Below are positions 62,101 to 64,000 of a stretch of 64,000 nucleotides of DNA, one piece after another. Numbering within the stretch: the stretch's first letter is position 1; each line of letters begins with the position of its first letter. Below the pieces are notes generated by a model. It ran no database searches, had not been told where the DNA came from, and saw only the letters and a program-made list of their open reading frames with translations. This DNA comes from Neodontobutis hainanensis (lineage: Eukaryota; Chordata; Actinopteri; Gobiiformes; Odontobutidae), in NCBI GenBank assembly GCA_024349245.1, contig JALDNG010000078.1, positions 830,001 through 894,000 on the forward strand. The letters are read 5' to 3'. The position numbers were made by a program, and so were the translations under genes.

Positions 62101-63078
62101 TTTTTAATGCTAATCAATCTCTTGAAATTTTAGACCTTTTTTGGTCATGACCATTTCTTTCTGTCTACTGTCACTTCGTCTGCACACATTTACATGTTGT
62201 TGTCACTAGTTTCATGATCAAGACCAGACACAACTGTTAGAGATCAAGACCAGGTCACACCACCAAGACCAACATTGAAAAAGATATAATAGAGCCGTTT
62301 TAAAAGACATATGATATGTCTTTATTGACCCCTCAATGTGGAAATTTACTTGTAACGACAGTGCAAAAAAGTGTGCATGGAATAAATAATAAAAATATAT
62401 ACAAAACATTTTGGAATCAAATAAGAAAATACTATTAGTATTAGTAGGCTACTACTAAAATACTAATACTACTAAAATAATAAGAAAATAAAGGCTGGGT
62501 GTGTAAAGGCTATTGATGAAAGTCTGTTAATTTTCCAAGTGATAAAAGTGAAATGAACATATTTGAAATACACAGAGAGAAATAACTTTGCTTTAGTTCA
62601 TCACCTCAACATGTGTGTGTGTGCCACGTCTCAAAATCTGGGTCAGGCTGAACTAGTCTTAAATGTCTAATCATAAGCTTTCAGGCCTCCGTTATATTTC
62701 CTTACTATAACACATTATCCATTGGATCTCAATAAGCATCAAGCACAAAATATGTTTAAATGTGACATAATATCTGAAGACCACTCAGAATTTTTAATGT
62801 GAGATGGCCAAACAAATATAACCTCTTTTTTTTTTCTAAATGCAGGAAAGGTGACTTTGCGGTTGACAGATAAAAAGCCTGAGTGCTCGCCTAAACCCCC
62901 TGACCTAGCGCCGAGAGTCAGAAGTCTGATGGTCCAGACCGACAACAAACGAGGTGGGTTTATAACTGCCAAACCTCTACCTGGACCTAAAACAGACACG
63001 CCCTCTGCGCCAGTGAAACATGGGAGCTTTGACCACCTGCACATTCCTTACATTGATGAGGACGAAGAGCAAAGCTGA
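37340..63078 (+). CDS. myo9b: Unconventional myosin IXb-like (class IX myosin with RhoGAP tail), complete
   Basis: I traced 40 coding exons with matching phases, 5529 nt, 1842 codons: 37340-38107, 44344-44438, 44526-44588, 44695-44794, 45788-45888, 48165-48285, 48545-48634, 48736-48852, 49039-49173, 49308-49429, 50888-51023, 51287-51476, 51559-51634, 51809-51901, 51990-52029, 52127-52249, 52354-52434, 52515-52625, 53056-53178, 53624-53773, 54606-54742, 55032-55337, 55651-55726, 55886-56077, 56523-56614, 56695-56774, 57604-57788, 57887-57994, 58441-58611, 58690-58722, 58808-58919, 59064-59137, 59204-59396, 59707-59835, 60020-60125, 60226-60357, 60444-60567, 61579-61670, 61744-61862, 62846-63078. 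The domain order (RA, motor, IQ, C1, RhoGAP) is unique to class IX, which are actin motors that inactivate Rho. MYO9B rather than MYO9A: EVGPP, INHALLN then D(M/V)EE(S/A)VSC, and LNLFQS-type tail blocks. It is shorter than human MYO9B (about 2157). In-frame TGA at 37319-37321 supports the ATG. Confidence 0.95.
42730..42985 (+). mobile_element. 3' end of an L2-like LINE
   Basis: GAAGTTTGCATGTTCTCCCT, then GTGTCTGCGTAGGTTTCCTC and CGGGTACTCCGGTTTCCCCT are signature blocks of the common fish L2-type LINE 3' region. The copy ends in GGATTTTCCTGGTTAAATAA-type sequence followed by an AATAA-rich tail, as these elements do. It is truncated at the 5' side and carries no intact reverse transcriptase. 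Confidence 0.7.
43201..43378. repeat. G-run and ACTAA simple repeat in myo9b intron 1
   Basis: Two G-runs of 8 and 7 separated by one T lie at 43212-43228, and about four ACTAA units at 43355-43377, with a T-run between (43319-43329). Simple low-complexity sequence. Confidence 0.85.
44344..53178 (+). CDS. myo9b: myo9b coding exons 2-19: motor domain
   Basis: Residues 257-895. Exon 2 carries switch I (NNNSSRFGKF) and exon 9 switch II (DMFGFED), so ATP hydrolysis should work. The class IX loop 2 insertion spans exons 12-16. Its anchor RQKQLIPKN matches human KQKQIIPKN, but the insertion before it is different and Ser- and acid-rich (DFSFDRSDEHPLDVFEDIF), and the lysine cluster that follows in human (HKKKKPP) is HPDGMITPP here (residues 775-783). 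Other unusual positions: EQLCINYTNE for the usual EQFCINYANE, INQRIFK for FNQHIFK, FIICLRSN for FIRCIRSN and QIRCTGLLQIVHM for QLRYTGMLETVRI. The frame is open throughout with good splice sites, so this looks like divergence and not decay. Confidence 0.95.
45368..45716. mobile_element. MITE with GAGNCCGTTTACATG terminal inverted repeats
   Basis: The left end GAGCCCGTTTACATG (45368) and right end GCATGTAAACGGTCTC (45701-45716) are inverted. Internal ATAATCTGATTACTCCAGAA-type blocks recur in both orientations. About 350 bp in intron 4 of myo9b. This resembles a common fish non-autonomous DNA element; superfamily and target duplication are not resolved. Confidence 0.75.
46130..48160 (+). other. 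myo9b intron 5, repeat-bearing
   Basis: Intron between exons 5 and 6 (45889-48164). It includes a GC-richer patch at 46210-46470 whose open frames on both strands are not supported as genes, a degraded GGGGCAAAAGACCCC repeat-like segment near 46540 and the inverted-repeat element at 47410-47605. Nothing coding is supported. Confidence 0.5.
47410..47605. mobile_element. Decayed MITE-like repeat with GAACCAGC inverted arms
   Basis: GTGCTGGTTCGGAGCCAGAG near 47448 is inverted as CTAGCTCCGAACCAGCACC near 47583, with GGTTCTTTGCCTTTCGACTT and GGCTCTGAACC in between. This resembles a fish MITE family rich in 'ggttcgg / ccgaacc'. The right end looks truncated. Confidence 0.55.
49436..49530. repeat. 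Common fish repeat directly after a myo9b splice donor
   Basis: TCAAGGTTTATTTATAAAGC followed by ACATTTCAAAAACAG and CCCCAAAGTGCTGTACAGGC matches a widespread fish repeat ('tttatttatatagc.catttcaaaa ... caaagtgctgtaca'). It begins about 10 bp after the exon 10 donor at 49430. Confidence 0.6.
50480..50745 (-). repeat. L2-associated fish repeat, inverted orientation, in intron 10
   Basis: CTGGCGCCTATCCCAGTAAC, then CGCAGGGCTGACAACACACA, ACCATTCACTCTC, TACATGCATGTCTGTGGACA and GTGGGAGGAAACCAGAGA are successive blocks of a very common teleost repeat, in reverse orientation relative to the L2-like copy at 42.8 kb. Diverged and non-coding. Confidence 0.7.
53624..54742 (+). CDS. myo9b: myo9b coding exons 20-21: lever-arm IQ motifs
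   Basis: Exons 53624-53773 and 54606-54742, residues 896-991. After the motor end (VFLKENERQLLQ) come about three light-chain-binding IQ-like motifs: VLQRWFRVCLIRR, LIQRCWREFYEKQ and VIQTAWRTSILGL. The human protein has four. Fewer motifs mean a shorter lever arm and one fewer calmodulin. The third is degenerate. Confidence 0.9.
55032..57994 (+). CDS. myo9b: myo9b coding exons 22-28: low-complexity tail linker
   Basis: Exons 55032-55337, 55651-55726, 55886-56077, 56523-56614, 56695-56774, 57604-57788 and 57887-57994, residues 991-1337. The linker is Ser/Lys/Arg-rich with basic patches (KKKELKKQSK, HHKKHKRRIGH, FLKRRTPK) and many SP/TP-type sites, likely disordered and phosphorylated. It becomes family-like at ITDAKELRSLDEFLGNQVN, matching the human ITNANELKYLDEFLLNKIN block, which precedes the C1 domain in all class IX myosins. 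The linker is clearly shorter than in human MYO9B and accounts for most of the length difference. Confidence 0.9.
56985..57375. repeat. Fragments of a common fish repeat in myo9b intron 26
   Basis: TTAGCGCTCCTGCCTCACAG followed by CAAGAAGGTGTAGGAAAC at about 56990, and GACAGACAACCATTCACTCT plus CACATTCATTCACTAGGGAC with TGTGCATGTCTTTGG at 57277-57363, are separated pieces of the same repeat family as at 50480-50745. Confidence 0.55.
58441..59137 (+). CDS. myo9b: myo9b coding exons 29-32: pre-C1 helix, basic patch and C1 zinc domain
   Basis: Exons 58441-58611, 58690-58722, 58808-58919 and 59064-59137, residues 1338-1467. The 33-nt microexon 30 encodes just ATKKRRKKEKC, a basic patch corresponding to human QKKKRKQER. 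The C1 domain starts at His1412 (LDHLFNTYQV) with CDLC, CSAC, CHKKC and a final Cys in ITDCS, so all zinc ligands (H-C-C-C-C-H-C-C) are present. The C1 domain of class IX myosins is of the atypical type that need not bind diacylglycerol; whether this one does cannot be read from sequence. Confidence 0.93.
59204..60567 (+). CDS. myo9b: myo9b coding exons 33-37: RhoGAP domain
   Basis: Exons 59204-59396, 59707-59835, 60020-60125, 60226-60357 and 60444-60567. The GAP domain runs from about residue 1476 (FGVQVCVL) to about 1660. The catalytic arginine finger is Arg1514 in GIYRKSG; LERLIFHLVRVA and MSPSALAIVFAPC supply the family's structural motifs. It should stimulate GTP hydrolysis by Rho-type GTPases at sites to which the motor walks. 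The donor of exon 35 is weak (AG|GTTGTT at 60126), yet the joined reading LVRVAKEED matches the family. A helical, charged segment (QLEDAEALATKELKLRRQ) follows. Confidence 0.95.
61415..61475. repeat. Decayed DNA-transposon-like fragment in intron 37
   Basis: GACCCACTTTTGGGGGACAA followed by ACCATTCTTTGGGAACCACA resembles the widespread vertebrate motif 'cccacttttgggtcccgacccatagtttgggaaccactg'. Only this end is visible. Confidence 0.4.
61579..63078 (+). CDS. myo9b: myo9b coding exons 38-40: C-terminal tail
   Basis: Exons 61579-61670, 61744-61862 and 62846-63078, residues 1696-1842. IKRIKSIKQEKENLACRLPD aligns with human IERIQSIKEEKEDITYRLPE, followed by an acidic SDNEDSVSSMSTESL block matching SDEENLDSETSASTESL. 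The last exon is Pro/Lys-rich and ends DEDEEQS before TGA 63076-63078. The donor of exon 39 (GAAG|GTCAGT) is followed at once by TAG, so retention of intron 39 would end the protein near there and could give a short isoform. Confidence 0.9.
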
Positions 63079-63440
63079 TTCCGGTGAAAGAAACCTTTTT
63101 CCTCTTGCCAAATAATTGGAAAGACTCGAGTATGTGATAATGGAAACGGTTATACAAAGAACTGTGTACTTTGTTGTTAAGACGTTTCTTTATGTAACGC
63201 TGCTATTAAAATATGTTTCAATTTGTATTTAACAGTAGATCGATTATGCACTGTAGCTTCTTGATGAAAAACACTATCTGAAGAAGCACTACTCTTCTGA
63301 TTCTACATGTGTATAGCCTAACAAAAAAGGAAACATCTCATCCACTACTATTGACTCTCTGAGGAACTTAATGGGAAATGATCTGGTCTGTGGAAAAAAT
63401 GGTTTATATTTGTATTAAAATGTTTAAGTTTTGTAAAGTG
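63079..63440 (+). other. myo9b 3'UTR and polyadenylation signals
   Basis: ATTAAA occurs at 63205-63210 and 63414-63419. The second is followed by GTGAGTGATGTTGTTGTGGG, a good G/T-rich downstream element, so the transcript most likely ends near 63435. Confidence 0.65.
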
Positions 63441-63544
63441 AGTGATGTTGTTGTGGGGCTTTTATCGACTTTAATGATATATAAAGTACAATATGTCGCT
63501 CTATTTTGTTATTTAATGGAAATAATGATTTTTTTTTTTCTTCT

Positions 63545-64000
63545 TTACTGACTGAAAATTTCCATTTCGCCATTTTTATTTCTTTATGTGATAGGGACAG
63601 TGCATATTAATAAACATCTATTCAAACAGCAATAGACATAAATATGGCGGAATATAGCAACAATGCTAATTTGCGTCTGCAGTCCCTCGGCAGGTAACAC
63701 AAAAACACAATAATGAGACATATGACTGGATAATAGATAACAATAATAGAACATCACAAGGTAGCACATTACTACAAAGTTACAAGACTGGTTTGCTTTC
63801 AAACATTGCTTAAGGTAAGTTTTGAAGGTTGGTAAAGTGGGACACTCCCTTATGGAGATAGGAAGACTGTTCCAGATCTACATCTTTTACAGAAAGCATT
63901 TTGTCCAAAGGCTGTTTTTCTGTGTGGGACCTCACAGTCCCCTCTAGAGAAGGCCCTGGTCCTTAGACCGCTGTGAGCCCAGCGGTCTAAAGGAGGGAGG
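63545..64000. repeat. Probable interspersed repeat at the right edge
   Basis: GATAGGGACAGTGCATATTA followed by ATAAACATCTATTCAAACAG, GCAGTCCCTCGGCAGGTAAC and GGGACACTCCCTTATGGAGA resemble a high-copy fish repeat, probably LINE-derived and read in antisense. It continues past the window. No intact frame is present. Confidence 0.45.

Noticed and set aside
37340..63078. Assignment as MYO9A
   Set aside because: Diagnostic blocks (EVGPP before the loop, D(M/V)EE(S/A)VSC, VNLFQS, DPVK plus basic patch) match MYO9B and not MYO9A.
1..64000. tRNA, rRNA, CRISPR arrays or bacterial operons
   Set aside because: No tRNA B-box (GGTTCGAATC type) in a cloverleaf context, no rRNA similarity, no spaced direct repeats; the splice structure and repeats are those of a vertebrate.

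Overview
The window reads as ray-finned (teleost) fish nuclear DNA. It is AT-rich, has spliced genes with GT-AG introns, polyadenylation signals, CA repeats and minisatellites, and carries interspersed repeats of the kind common in fish genomes (L2-like LINE 3' ends, palindromic MITEs). Nothing bacterial, viral or CRISPR-like was seen.

Layout: (1) 249-710 (+): the last coding exons of a lysyl oxidase family gene, LOXL1/LOXL5-like, with its 3'UTR ending near 1.2 kb. (2) 1.2-11 kb: mostly non-coding, with a 21-bp minisatellite (8590-9024) and one exon-like island (7774-7929, minus strand). (3) 11100-13254 (-): a two-exon gene for a predicted 489-residue protein whose coiled coil resembles inhibitory synaptic factor 1 (INSYN1); a long CA repeat lies in its intron. 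(4) 14-36 kb: a gene desert with degraded repeats, including a 529-bp palindromic transposon-like element (22683-23211). (5) 36.1-63.4 kb (+): a complete class IX unconventional myosin, best matched to MYO9B. I reconstructed 40 coding exons and 1842 codons: Ras-associating-like domain, motor, about three IQ motifs, basic linker, C1 zinc domain and RhoGAP. (6) 63.5-64 kb: a repeat.

The myosin motor keeps its nucleotide-binding motifs and the RhoGAP keeps its arginine finger, so the protein should still move on actin and switch off Rho. However, the lysine-rich actin-contact segment of loop 2 and several near-invariant motor residues are changed. The second theme is gene content: INSYN1 and LOXL1 are neighbours in human 15q24 with MYO9A nearby, while this window links an INSYN1-like gene, a LOX-like gene and a MYO9B. 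That fits an ancient duplicated block. I found no clear new multi-gene system. The most promising leads are the INSYN1-like gene, the altered myosin loop 2 and the exon-like island at 7.8 kb.
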